A stretch of DNA of 64,000 bases. Origin: Chrysaora quinquecirrha. Taxonomy: Eukaryota > Cnidaria > Scyphozoa > Semaeostomeae > Pelagiidae. Below are positions 32,823 through 43,449 of this stretch, one piece after another. Below the pieces are notes generated by a model, which ran no database searches, was not told where the DNA came from, and saw only the letters and a program-made list of their open reading frames with translations. The position numbers and the translations under genes were made by a program. Numbering within the stretch: the stretch's first letter is position 1; the number at the start of each line of letters is the position of its first letter. Location of the stretch: the NCBI GenBank assembly GCA_014526335.1, contig JACTAT010000267.1, positions 1 through 64,000 on the forward strand, in the 5' to 3' direction.

Positions 32823-34516
32823 CTACTTTCTTTCATCACTATCTTCATCTTCATTATCATCAGCAAACATTGATCTTGCGTTTCCGAAATTTCCAGGAAA
32901 ACCAGGACTTTGTTCTTCTCCGTCATTATTATCCATCTCATAAACAACTGATGGTGCATTATCATACTCATCATCTTGAATATCGTTTCTGTTATCGGAC
33001 AGTCTGAATTCATCCTTCTCTCTGTATCGGTCATCATCATCACTATCAAATATATTTTTATGTAGAAACCTCCGCAGTATATTCTGTCCAAGAGAACTTT
33101 CTTTCTCTTTAAACGGAGACTCGTCTCCATAGTCCTCATCATCATCAGAATCGGAGTCATTGTTGTAGTATTCATTATCGCTATTATCATCGGAATCATA
33201 ATTCTGAATTTTATCTCCATAGTCCAAAACAGCCATCTTCCCGCGAGTGCGATGAGCAAGTCCTTTTAGCAATTGAAAAACAGGATCAACGCCTGTCTCT
33301 TTGGAGGGGTTATTCTCGACTGCAATGATGTAATCTTTTCTTGCTCTGTTTGTCGTTATTTGCTTTTTCCCTTGCAGCAAATGACCAGAACCACTCGCCT
33401 CCTCCAATTTGGCTTTATTCTTCAGAATCTTGGTTAAAACTTCTTTTTTTGCATTTATACCTAAAACGAAAATGTCATATTACCTGCCAAAGTCGTTTGA
33501 ACATGGCAATCGTTTTCAGCAAATCTTTGAAACTGGATAATTCAATGAACGCACACTAATATAACCTTCGTAAAAGATTTTTTTAATATTTGGATATCTT
33601 AAGGCTGTCCTCCAGCTTTCCTTTTTTATGTTTCCTATATGTTGAGCCTACTTTAGTACAATACGTATTTACAGATTTTTGTCACTTGAACTAGGAATAC
33701 AAGGTTAGATGTATACATCAATAGAGGTTTCCGCAGAAGATGGCCGCCGTTTCAGCCAATGCCTAGTTTTTCTTCAGGTTTTTCGAAGGGAATTCTGGGA
33801 ATAGTTTCCTTAGCTACGAATTCAACGTCAGCAGCTATGTGAAATACGTTACTAAGGAAATTATTGCTCGGATTCCTTTCGAAAATCCTTAATGAAAACA
33901 ATGGGCTAAACGGCGGCCATCTTTGGGGAAGCGTCTATAGATGGGATCGAGCATGGACAGCATGATGAACCATGTAAGTTTCCGAAATTGATGAAAAATA
34001 TATATAGCTAGCTTCAAAACTGCGATAAACAGCGGAATCATTTTCGGGCATACTTAAAAGCTTTTTTCGTCTGACACTCCTCAGAGTATGGACGTCAGAA
34101 GCAGACCGAATCAATAGACTAAGGCGGGTATATTCTGGGTATAAATTCCGCCTTAGTCTATTGTTTCGGTCTGTTTCTGACGTTCATACTCTGAGGAGTG
34201 TCAGACGAAAAAAGCTTATAAGTATGCCCGAAAATGATTCCGCTGTTCATCGCAGTTTTGAAGTTTTGTACAACTCAAAGACTTATAGCTAGCTATAAAT
34301 GTATGGTTCTGAAGAAGGCTTGCCATAGCCAAAACACACAAAAAGACAAATAAACACGAGGAGAGCCTCGGGTTGTATGACTTATTATTTCTGCCAAATT
34401 TTGAAACGATTTTATTAGGTATATTTCCTATTTTCAACTTCATTATACTTGCCTTCAGCTAGCTGAATCAGAAAAAGAAGCAAAAGACAAAAAATGTCTT
34501 TCCTTAATGGCATCAT
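32823..34516 (-). CDS. Gene G: secreted Asp-rich acidic protein
   Basis: Two coding exons, 34,516-34,453 and 33,460-32,823, 233 residues in all. Exon 1 is a signal peptide. Exon 2 starts GINAKKEVLTKILKNKAKLE, a basic helix-like stretch, then turns very acidic: DSDDNSDNEYYNNDSDSDDD, EDYGDESPF, NIFDSDDDDRYREKDEF, and ends ADDNEDEDSDERK. No Cys after the signal. Strongly acidic secreted Asp/Ser proteins often bind calcium or mineral; that role here is inference. Two start codons are in tandem (34,516 and 34,513). Intron 1 has a GC donor and holds two foldback elements. Confidence 0.85.
33725..33936. mobile_element. MITE-like element in gene G intron 1
   Basis: Arms of about 85 bp: left aagatggccgccgtttcagc, right reverse complement aagatggccgccgtttagcc. 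The match continues inward to tttccttag on both sides. Non-coding. Confidence 0.75.
34012..34263. mobile_element. Long hairpin element, 116-bp arms, gene G intron 1
   Basis: Left arm 34,012-34,127 and right arm 34,148-34,263 are nearly perfect reverse complements around a 20-bp loop. The element is in the transcribed intron of gene G, so its RNA would fold into a long duplex. One-armed copies occur at 4965-5110 and, weaker, at 38,573-38,650 and 29,160-29,345. Confidence 0.9.
34453..34516 (-). CDS. Gene G exon 1: signal peptide with GC donor
   Basis: MMPLRKDIFCLLLLFLIQLA, then E and one base, followed by GCAAGT. AG/GCAAGT is the known consensus of the minor GC-AG class of U2 introns. The acceptor tcgttttag before 33,460 gives a Gly split codon and a continuous frame. 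No GT donor nearby would do the same. Confidence 0.75.
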
Positions 34517-36120
34517 GTCTTGCTCTTACAGATTTCTCACTTTCATGGTTAAAATTCATAATGGCATTTCACTTGCTCGTCATATCTGCAAAAATTGAAT
34601 ACAAGCATCAGTTGAGAGAAAGGTATTATATTCCTTAGCGCCTTATTGCTGAAGTGAAACTCAAACTATTTTAGAAAAGTTTCATATCCCCCCGCTGCTA
34701 TTAGGACCCTCTCTTATCAACTTTGTGAAACGTACCTAGGGATCATTGTCGGTTTTGCATCATCAAAATTGAATTTCTTGTTAGGACCATCAACTAAATT
34801 TTCAAGTCTTATTTACAAACAACGACAAATTTAAATGGTTAGAGGTAAGGTAAGGCCTACCGAGGTAAGGCCTACTACGAAGTCTAAGATTCTCCACTTA
34901 TAGGATCCTGCTTGAAATCAAATCTCCTCTTATTCACCAAGTAGTAAGTTAACCATTCAAACAGAGCTGGATAAGACGAAGGCCTACTTACAGTAAGTCA
35001 TACAGTACTCCCAAGAGAATTATTCCCAGTAGCAGGCCTTCTCCACTGAACTGGCCTTCTACTTGGAAGTAGGCCTACTATATATCATAATCAATTCTGC
35101 TTTATAATCAATTCTGCTTTATATGCAAGAATGCCGCTTTTCTCAACCTTTTCCGCCAGTTAGCTTCCAGCTCTATTAAGATATATATGAAGATATATGC
35201 AAACTATTATATGATATTTATTCATCATAAGTGGGCTACCACAATTGTTATAATTGTCTTGGCTGGGAATCGAACCAGTGACCTTCTGGACAACAAGCCA
35301 GTTGACCACTCCACTGCACCAAACAGTGCAATGAAGTAGCCAGCCCAACTCGAGGTCCTTCCAGCCACAGGTCTCCTCCACAGCCAAGGGGTTTCTTTTG
35401 TGTTTCGACTTAAAGCCTTCATCAGAGCATAGAACGTATAGTGAACATATTGCAAACTATTATATGATTGACTCAATCATTCTCGAAACCTAGCTCGTGG
35501 CCTAGTTCTAAAAGTTTCTTAATTTTTGGTCCAACTTTAGCTCTAAAAGTTTCTTAACAGTTTCTTAATGAATTGAAATAAATTGCAGTAAAAACAACAA
35601 AAAACCTTCTGTGAGATACACAGAAACCAGTATTGCTTACAGATGCGAGAAATCGCACAGAGTTAGCCACGCTGGTGCGAGAAATCGCGCGGAAATGCTT
35701 GAGAACTAATTACTACCTCCACAAATGTGAATCAATATGTTGGAAAACGGACTCAAACATTTCTACAGTTTCTGAACTTCTTCCTCCTAGTTCTAAGAGT
35801 TTCTTAAAAGTTCTTGAAGTAATTGTCTGAAAAGTAGTGACAGTTGCATTATAAAGGCTGCGCAGATGATTTTGATATTATAAGCATTTCAAATCATATG
35901 TTATATCATACCAGTTCAAGTGTATATGCAACTGCTTCAACATTTTACTTCACTTTACTTCTATAAACTTGCATATTGGCTAATTTATATTAGATACATA
36001 ACATCTATCAAACTTTATCTCGATATTAATCCATAATTGCAATGATTATAAGTTAATACTTCGCAGTTACCTTTGCTTCAATTTGATCTTAATTTTACAA
36101 TTCAAGATATTTTAATGGAT
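34517..36120. other. Gene-free stretch upstream of gene G
   Basis: This should contain the gene G promoter, but no TATA or initiator placement is decisive. It holds aggcctac-rich short repeats (34,850-35,080) and the SINE head. Confidence 0.4.
35261..35322 (-). repeat. tRNA-like SINE head
   Basis: The minus strand has an RNA polymerase III B-box, GGTTCGATTCC (35,276-35,266), with a T-arm-like ACTGG/CCCAG pairing, and an A-box-like agtggtcaactggctt about 35 bases upstream. The anticodon arm does not pair well and the acceptor stem is not clear, so this is a tRNA-derived SINE or tRNA relic rather than a working tRNA. Confidence 0.5.
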
Positions 36121-36800
36121 CTCATTTGAAACTTGATCATTCAGATCTTTTCATTATTATTATTTTTTTAATTATTTCTTTGTCTTAAAATCTTCATTTA
36201 TATCATACTTTTCTTTCCAATTATTTAATTTTATCTTTTCTCTCCAATTTCTTTCGATATTACATTTTCAGCATTCCACTCATTTCTTTGCTTCTCCTTT
36301 CTCATTTCTGACGATTATTCTTCCATTCTTTCACTCTTTTATCTTAGTCCTATCTACATTTCATCATTTGTCATTCATCTAGTCTAATTACAATTTCGAC
36401 ATTAGATTCACTTTGTACACATCTCATTCTTATTTCTTTGATATTGTTCACATATTTGCTGATTCTTCTATATATTCATTTGCTTGCTATTTCCTATTAT
36501 TTGCTCTATTTTCATTCTATTGCTTTATCTTTGCTTCTTACATTGCATTCTGAAAATTTCGAAATTTATTACTATTTCACAGTATTGATTCCTTTTGCCT
36601 GCATTTATTCCAATAAGTTACCATTAAAATTATTGCGTCGTAGTTTGCATGTTCTATGTTGCCTTGCTTTTGATAACGTCATTAAGATTGAGCTATCATG
36701 ATTTTGATCTCGTTATTGCATTGCATCTTATTCTAGATGCTAATTCAATGATTTCATTATGAATTTGTGTCATTTTTGATTTCAAATTGAGTGTGTTTTA
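36120..36800. other. Pyrimidine-rich stretch
   Basis: The plus strand is dominated by T and C with few G (tctttgcttctcctttctca-type). There is no repeat unit that I can define and no gene. Confidence 0.5.
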
Positions 36801-37239
36801 AATTAATCATTTAAGCACGGCGTAAATGTGGTTTAACGGAGAAAGCGGAGCCTCGTTTTCACCCTTCAGCCTCCATCCTATACCCCTGCAGATAACACGC
36901 CTTCCACGGCATGGCCCTTCTGCCCGTCAGTCGATTACTGCCTTCGTTGAAAATAAGTTAGTTTTTTTAATCTCCCTTGCCCTTCCCGCCCACGTCTCCT
37001 CTCTTTTCCATATACCTATATATAATGCACAAAACAAAGAACACAATATATATAAATTTATATATACATACAAAAAAAAAGGAGCGTAATGAAATGAAAG
37101 AATGATCATAGTATTTGTTAGCATTACCCGTTATCTTACTGTTGCGTATTGTAGATAGTTAACTCATGGTTACTACTTTTAGAATTCGATTATTTGTTGC
37201 CTTCAGTTGCAGGGTAAGTGCTTTCTTAGCATTGACCAG

Positions 37240-37570
37240 CCCTCATCAGCTGGCCTACTACCATAATAGACTACAGGTACCCTAAGAAGGGCATACTACC
37301 TGGTATGTCTACAAACTTATGGTTCCAGCGGATGGGGTGTACACCACTGGCCTACTACCATCGTCAGTTATAGGTACCCCTAGAAGGGCCTACTACCTAT
37401 TACTGCATACAAATATGGTACCAGTGCACGGATCGGTTTCCACTGGCCTACTACCATGGCTCCAGAAGATACCCGTTCAGGGCACACTATCTAATTGGCC
37501 TACAGCCATGATACCAGTGGTACGCTGTCACCCAATCGGCCCTCTCCATAGTCGCACAGCTAAACATCGC
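37240..37570. repeat. Degenerate minisatellite around 'ggcctactaccat'
   Basis: Imperfect tandem units of about 60-70 bp sharing ctggcctactaccat, aggtaccc and agaagggcctactacc. Open frames over it are not conserved between units. Confidence 0.65.
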
Positions 37571-37946
37571 AGGGCGGTAGGCCACACAGCTATGTGGCAT
37601 TGTTTATAGTTAGCTAGTAACTTTTACTTATTATAGTCTTATACCCTATCGATATGTGCTTACTTATGCGAGGGGCCTACTACACCCTTCTCATGTATAC
37701 CCCTCGCATGGGTATTAGGTCAAGGTGCGATCCCAATGACAAAATAAATACTTGTGTTTTTTCTATTGGTCTACAAATCCTGCAAGTAAATCGTTGTATA
37801 AGCGAGCTGCACTACGTTAATTTCCTTTAACACAGTTCCATTGTTTAAAATTGGTTTAAAACAAAATTATTTGACGTAACAGACGTAACGTTTTGTTTGA
37901 GTTACTTTGTGGACCCCATTTTAACAGGTTCTAACCTCTTTTTAAA

Positions 37947-38340
37947 TTACTATGTAAGGTTGGTACCTGGCCTAAGGTACCGAAACGTATGCAGTTAGGC
38001 TCATATCGCATAAGCACAAATTCGTATTCGGCCTGTATGAATAATGCGGTCGTGTGATTAGCACTTGTGCTTTCTCACGCAATAAACCCCGGTTCGATTC
38101 TCACACATGTCACTAATGAGCTCCAATAAGAGCCAAACGCGTCTGGCATTTGAGAATGGGGCGGTTGGTGAAATTATTCATATGAGCTCCAATAAGAGCG
38201 AAACGCGTCTGGCATTTGAGAATGGAGCGGCTGGTTAAATTATTCATATAGGCCGAATACAAATTTGTGCTCATGCGATATGAGCCTAACTGCATGCGTT
38301 TCGGTACCTTAGGCCAGGTACCAACCTTACATAGTAATAT
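37947..38340. mobile_element. TIR element with about 95-bp arms enclosing a tRNA-like SINE
   Basis: The left arm (37,947-38,043; ttggtacctggcctaaggta, gcagttaggctcatatcgca) and the right arm (38,238-38,340) are inverted copies. Between them sit one tRNA-like unit and two direct copies of a 66-bp block (gagcgaaacgcgtctggcat). Confidence 0.75.
38046..38115 (+). repeat. tRNA-like SINE unit, copy 1
   Basis: ggtcgtgtgattagcacttg followed by the B-box ggttcgattct (38,091-38,101). A second copy lies at 38,409-38,478 with the same downstream 66-bp block. Cloverleaf pairing is incomplete, so it is not called as a tRNA gene. Confidence 0.5.
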
Positions 38341-38408
38341 GCAAGACTTCGGTACTCGTGTGATACGAGTCTAAAACTCACGCAGTTACTCACCAGTCAG
38401 CCCAGCTC

Positions 38409-38478
38409 CGGTGGTCGTGTGATTAGCACTTGTGCTTCTCACACATTAAACACCGGTTCGATTCTCACACATGTCACT
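38409..38478 (+). repeat. tRNA-like SINE unit, copy 2
   Basis: ggtggtcgtgtgattagcac and the B-box ggttcgattct (38,455-38,465), followed by the same tgagctcca and gaaacgcgtctggcatttga block. It lies outside the TIR element that holds copy 1. Confidence 0.5.
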
Positions 38479-38549
38479 GATGAGCTCCAATGAGAGCGAA
38501 ACGCGTCTGGCATTTGAGAATGGGGCGGCTGGTGAAATTATTCATATTA

Positions 38550-40315
38550 TGCATTGCATTGTAGTACCATAGTCTTTGAGTTGTACATTACTACAAAATG
38601 GCGAGCAATGGCGGAAAGATTTTTGGACATACTATAAAAAACCTTATTTTGCCTGACACTATTTTTTGTGTCTGTGTATCGCAATGTTTAGCGCGTAGAA
38701 CTCATAACGAAAATGTTATGGGTCTATGCCATGGTCTTTCCACTTGTGTTGCAGAGATAACAACCTTGAGCAAGTTTTCAACACAAATGTGCCTCTCTCT
38801 TGCTGTGAATCGGTGGGGGGCTATTATGGTGATGTAATGTGGCGTCAAGCCTTATCCAGCTGGCTCATGGTCTCAGAAGCTTAGCGAGGTCGGGGTAGCC
38901 CCAGCTGCAATAGCGTCACAACCAGGGTCGAGGTCTCTATTACTCAATCTACTACTGAGATCCTAGGGCTTGGCGCTAAACGCACCATTTCACCTTCACC
39001 TTTGATCCGCTATATACTATTTCATCCTATGTTGAATTTGCCCTTTTATTTATACTGTATGATTTACTGTCTATTTAAGGAGCAATCAGTTCCAGATGAG
39101 ACAGATAATAAACCACAACCACCTCCATGACCACTGCTGAAAATTCAGCCTTCCAACACGATATCTCAAATGGTAAGATGTGCTTCGTCCATAGTGTTGC
39201 CACGTTCGACCTATCGTTCCTCCCCACTGCGCACTGCGCAGGTGATTTCTACCTACTTCCGCCAACGCATATCCCTCTTGGTTCTACTCACTCTTCCCTA
39301 TTGAAGATATACCCTTGTTTCGTCGTTCATGCTTGTTTCGAAAACAATTTGTCAAGACGAAGTCAATTGAAAATAAACAACGTATATAGTGAAGACTAAC
39401 AAGCATATGTAGATTTCTAAACATTTAGGGCCTGACCAAGCTACGAAACATGACGTGCACGACATTGTCACTGTCCCCTTAATGTCTTTCAGTTTAGCCA
39501 TATCGACGCTTTCTAGCGCACGTCAAAATTCGTAGCAAAAGTCCCGTAAATGTTTCTTGGAGAACAGAAACATTTCTTGTCTCTGCGACTCGGGTAGATG
39601 ATCCCAACACAATAGATGGGATTCGAAACTGGATTGCATGACAAGAGAGGCAACAACGATCGTCCACTGAGCTATAGAGCACAATGAAATTACCAAGTAC
39701 CTCTCCAAGTCACAGCCAAAGGATCTCTTTCTGTTTGACTTTTGTGTTTCGGCTATGTTGATCCTTCTGTTTAATCAATACGTCTTTTTCTGGTGTTTTT
39801 TCATTCATTTTTCGTCCTTTTTTTAGCCTGACGTCACCAACATAACTACAAAGAAAGCTGTAAACGTGGACGTTTTGAAAAAGAGGTTAGAACTTATTAA
39901 AATGGGATCGAGGAGGTAACTCAGACAAATAATAACATTAAATAACAGCCTCATAAAAAGTAGATATTTCGATTAAATTCCTTGTTATATTAAAGTTCAT
40001 TATAGATGACAACATCCAAAGTTTTATCTTGTACTAGACAGCAGAAAAATTATATTATTTAGAAATGTAAAAACGAGGAAAAATAGATTTTTGAATTGTA
40101 TATATTAATTGAGATTTTTCATTCAGTTCAAAAAATAAAATTGCAATTATCAAATGGTTCTTTCTCTGACAAAATTCTCTTAATGATTTCTTATATCTAC
40201 ATAATTTTTCATGTTGATATCCTGGTGCATTAATGGTAATCGAAAGACAGGAGAAAATCACATTTGGGAATTGGTCTAAATAGATGCCATATTCGAAGAA
40301 TTGGACCTATTATAG
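38550..40315. other. Gene-free stretch before the satellite
   Basis: It begins with a relic of the 34,012 hairpin family (38,573-38,660) and includes tgtttcttggagaacagaaa-type palindromic DNA (39,540-39,600). No gene is supported. Confidence 0.45.
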
Positions 40316-40319
40316 AAAC

Positions 40320-41720
40320 ATTCGATTTTGCCCGAATTTTCGTCTTTTGGCGAGGCTTGCCCTTTTGCGATTTTTGGAGAGAAATATTTTCTCCTTAATT
40401 CGACGTATTATGATAGAAAATGGCAGTTTTAACCCCCCTAAAGGCTATTTAAGGGGTATTTGATAGGACTCTGTAGCTATTTCTTAAGAAAACCCCTGAT
40501 TTTGGCCGATTTTTGGCTTTGACGATTATTTGAGGGTAATTTTTTTACCCTAAATCGACCTTTTTTGATAGAAAAAGACCTTATTTATCCTCTAGAGCAT
40601 TTTCAGTGGGTATTTTGCTGCTTTTCATAGCTTTTTGTGAAGAAAGAAGGGAGTTTTTGAAATCCATGATTTTGGCCGATTTTTGGCCATTTAGTAAGGC
40701 TATAGGCTTACCTTTTGACGATTTTTCGAGGGTATTTTTTTTACCCTAAATCTACCTCTTTTGACAGAAAAAGACCTTATTTGTCCCCTAGGGCCTATTC
40801 AGGGGGTACTTGGTACCTTTTTCTAGCTATTTGTGAAGAAAAAGGGAATTGTTGAAACCCTTGACTTTGGCCTATTTTTGGCCATTTAGTAAAGCTATAA
40901 GCTTACCTTTTTGACGATTTTTTGAGGGTAATTTTTGTACCCAAAATCGACCTCTTGTGATAGAAAAAGACCTTATTTAACCTCTACAGCCTATTCAGTG
41001 GTTATTTTGCTGTATTTTATAGCTTTTTGTGAAGAAAAAAGGAAGTTTTTGAAATCCCTGATTTTGGCCGAATTTTGGCCATTTAGTAAGGCTATAGGCT
41101 TACCTTTTTGACGATTTTTCGAGGGTATTTTTTTTTACCCTAAATCGACCTCTTTTGATAGAAAAAGACCTTATGTATCCCCTAGGGCTTATTCAGGGGG
41201 TATTTGGTGGCTTTTCATAGCTGTTTTGTGAAGAAAAAAGAAAGTTTTTGATACCCCTGATTTTGGCCGATTTTTGGCCATTTTGTAAGGCTATAGGCTT
41301 ACCTTTTTGACGATTTTTGAGGGTATTTTTTTACCCTAAATCGACCTCTTTTGATGGAAAAAGACCTTATGTATCCCCTAGGGCCTATTCAGGGGGTATT
41401 TGGTAGCTTTTTATAGCTATTTGTGAAGAAAAAGGGCATTTTGAAACCCTTTATTTTGGCCTATTTTTGGCCATTTAGTAAGGCTATAAGCTTACCTTTT
41501 TGACGATTTTTGAGGGTAATTTTTGTACCCAAAATCGACCTCTTTTGATAGAAAAAGACCTTATTTATCCTCTAGAGCCTATTCAGTGGGTATTTGGTTG
41601 CTTTTCATAGCTATTTGTGAAGAAAAAGGGAATTTTTGAAACCCTTGATTTTGGCCGATTTTTGGCCATTTAGTAAGGCTATAGGCTTACCTTTTTGACG
41701 ATTTTTCGAGGGTATTTTTT
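40320..41720. repeat. Satellite array, first block (about 7 units of about 196 bp)
   Basis: Head-to-tail units marked by aaggctataggcttaccttt, gaccttatttatcccctaga and ttggccgatttttggccatt. The first unit is the most diverged, as is usual at an array edge. The block ends abruptly at the hairpin insertion. Confidence 0.95.
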
Positions 41721-41997
41721 TGACACCCGCGATGCAGGTGAACTTAGTACCAGTTTAGCCTTGGAAAGACAAGATACCACTCAGCTGCCTTTTGGCTTGA
41801 TGCCTTTTAACTTGCAGCCTTCTGAACTCTCGCTAGAGTCCGGGAGGTTGTGGGATGCCATGGGAGCTAACCTCCCGGACTCTAGCGAGAGTTCAGAAGG
41901 GTGCAAGTTAAAAGGCATCAAGTCAAAAGGCAGCTGAGTGGTATCTTGTCTTTCCAAGGCTAAACTGGTACTAAGTTCACCCGCATCGCGGGTGTCA
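41721..41997. mobile_element. Hairpin element, 129-bp arms, inserted in the satellite
   Basis: Left arm 41,721-41,849 (tgacacccgcgatgcaggtg to gagtccgggaggtt) and right arm 41,869-41,997 are almost exact reverse complements around a 19-bp loop. Only about four differences are visible. It is GC-richer than the satellite. A small tail (cccgcatcgcgggcgtcaag) repeats its end motif at 42,013-42,032. An 80-codon open frame over it is a palindrome by-product. Confidence 0.93.
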
Positions 41998-42189
41998 AGG
42001 TAAAAACCTCGCCCGCATCGCGGGCGTCAAGTTAAAAAGCTAGTCTACTTGTAATGGTAAAAACAAAGTGAATTGATAAAAGGGTATTACATTCTTGACA
42101 AAAAAAGAACATCATAAACATAATAATACCAAATTTATAGCAGCAGATCCTGCGAAAAATTGATTTCTGTTCAGGGAACCTATATATTT

Positions 42190-42665
42190 ACTCCATGCAT
42201 AGCCGTTGTCATCTTCATGATTATCACCGTCACCATCGTCATCATCATCATCGTCATCATCATTATCATCATCATCATTATCATCATCATAATCATCATC
42301 ATCATAATCATAATCATCCTCAGATCATAATCATCATTATCATCATCATCATCATAGTTATCATAACCGTCAAAATTATCATTATCGCCGTCACCAACCA
42401 TCACATTATAATCACCATTAGAATCATTCTTATCATCATCATCATTATCATCATCATAATCATCATCGTCATAATCATCATCATCATAATCATAATCATC
42501 GTCAGATCATAATCATCATTATCATCATCATGTCATCAAATCTCGTTATGCTTTCAAAATCATAATATTAATAATAGTCATCATCATCATCATCATCATG
42601 GTCGTCGTCATCATCACAATCATAATTATCTTCATGTCATCAAAATCCGAAACATCATCATCATT
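42190..42665. repeat. CAT/ATC trinucleotide microsatellite
   Basis: About 450 bp of tandem atc/cat units with interruptions (cgtcatcatcatcatcgtca). It is open in several frames on both strands, so not coding. Confidence 0.97.
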
Positions 42666-42829
42666 ATAATTTACCCCTGACAATTGAAAATCCTACGTGG
42701 CTTTAAGCTCATTATGGGTCGTGTTGCGTTATTTTTGCTGATTTGGGGTCGTTTTGGATGGTTCCGCGTTTTAGTAAGTATAACAAACTTCTGCGGAACA
42801 AAAAGTTCAATAATTCAATGTACGTGTAG

Positions 42830-43440
42830 AGAAAGGAACATAATACATGGCCGCAATCAAAACCGAAACTTGTTGAAGCCGAGATAAAATTGAAATTTTA
42901 AAAAACTTTTGATTCTCAAAACATTTAGAAAAATACGGCATGCACTGCCTGGCAGAAAGGGCGTCAATCAAAAAAGAACCACCTTTCTAGGTGGCCCAAG
43001 GAAAGAGCCTTCCTTATGTTATCGAACAATGGGCCATAACAAAGGGGCAACCTAATTTGCATTTTAGTAGTTTAGCACACAGAAGATATTAATATTGATG
43101 CAACAGTACAGCCAACCATCTAATTCCATTCCACATTCCTCCATTCCACGTTTCCGCTACCCTGTAAACCGATTCCCAAGACACAACCGCAATCAAAACC
43201 GCACTAACAAAAGCGCCCGCAACTGAAAATGAAACTTTTCAAAACTGAAATAAAATCGAATTTTAACCAACTTAAAGCTCGAAAAGATTTAGGAAAATAG
43301 ATGGTGCACTGCCTTGGGAGTATAGGGTTCAAACAAAAAAAGAAACGCATTTCTAGGTGGCCCAGGAAAAAAGCCTTTTGGGGGCAAAAGTACAATGGGC
43401 CAGAACAAAAGGCAACCTAATTTGCATATAAGCAGATTAG
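42830..43440. repeat. Direct duplication of about 250-bp blocks
   Basis: Block 1 (about 42,845-43,070) and block 2 (about 43,187-43,430) share ccgcaatcaaaaccg, tttctaggtggccca, aatgggcca and ggcaacctaatttgcat in the same order. They sit between the microsatellite and the restart of the satellite and so belong to the insertion. Confidence 0.75.
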
Positions 43441-43449
43441 TAATATAGG

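Noticed and set aside
38046..38478. Possible tRNA genes
   Set aside because: B-boxes are good, but the acceptor and anticodon stems do not pair; fits a SINE better.
41695..41937. 80-codon frame over the hairpin at 41,721
   Set aside because: Arises from the palindrome; starts in satellite sequence and has no start or splice context.
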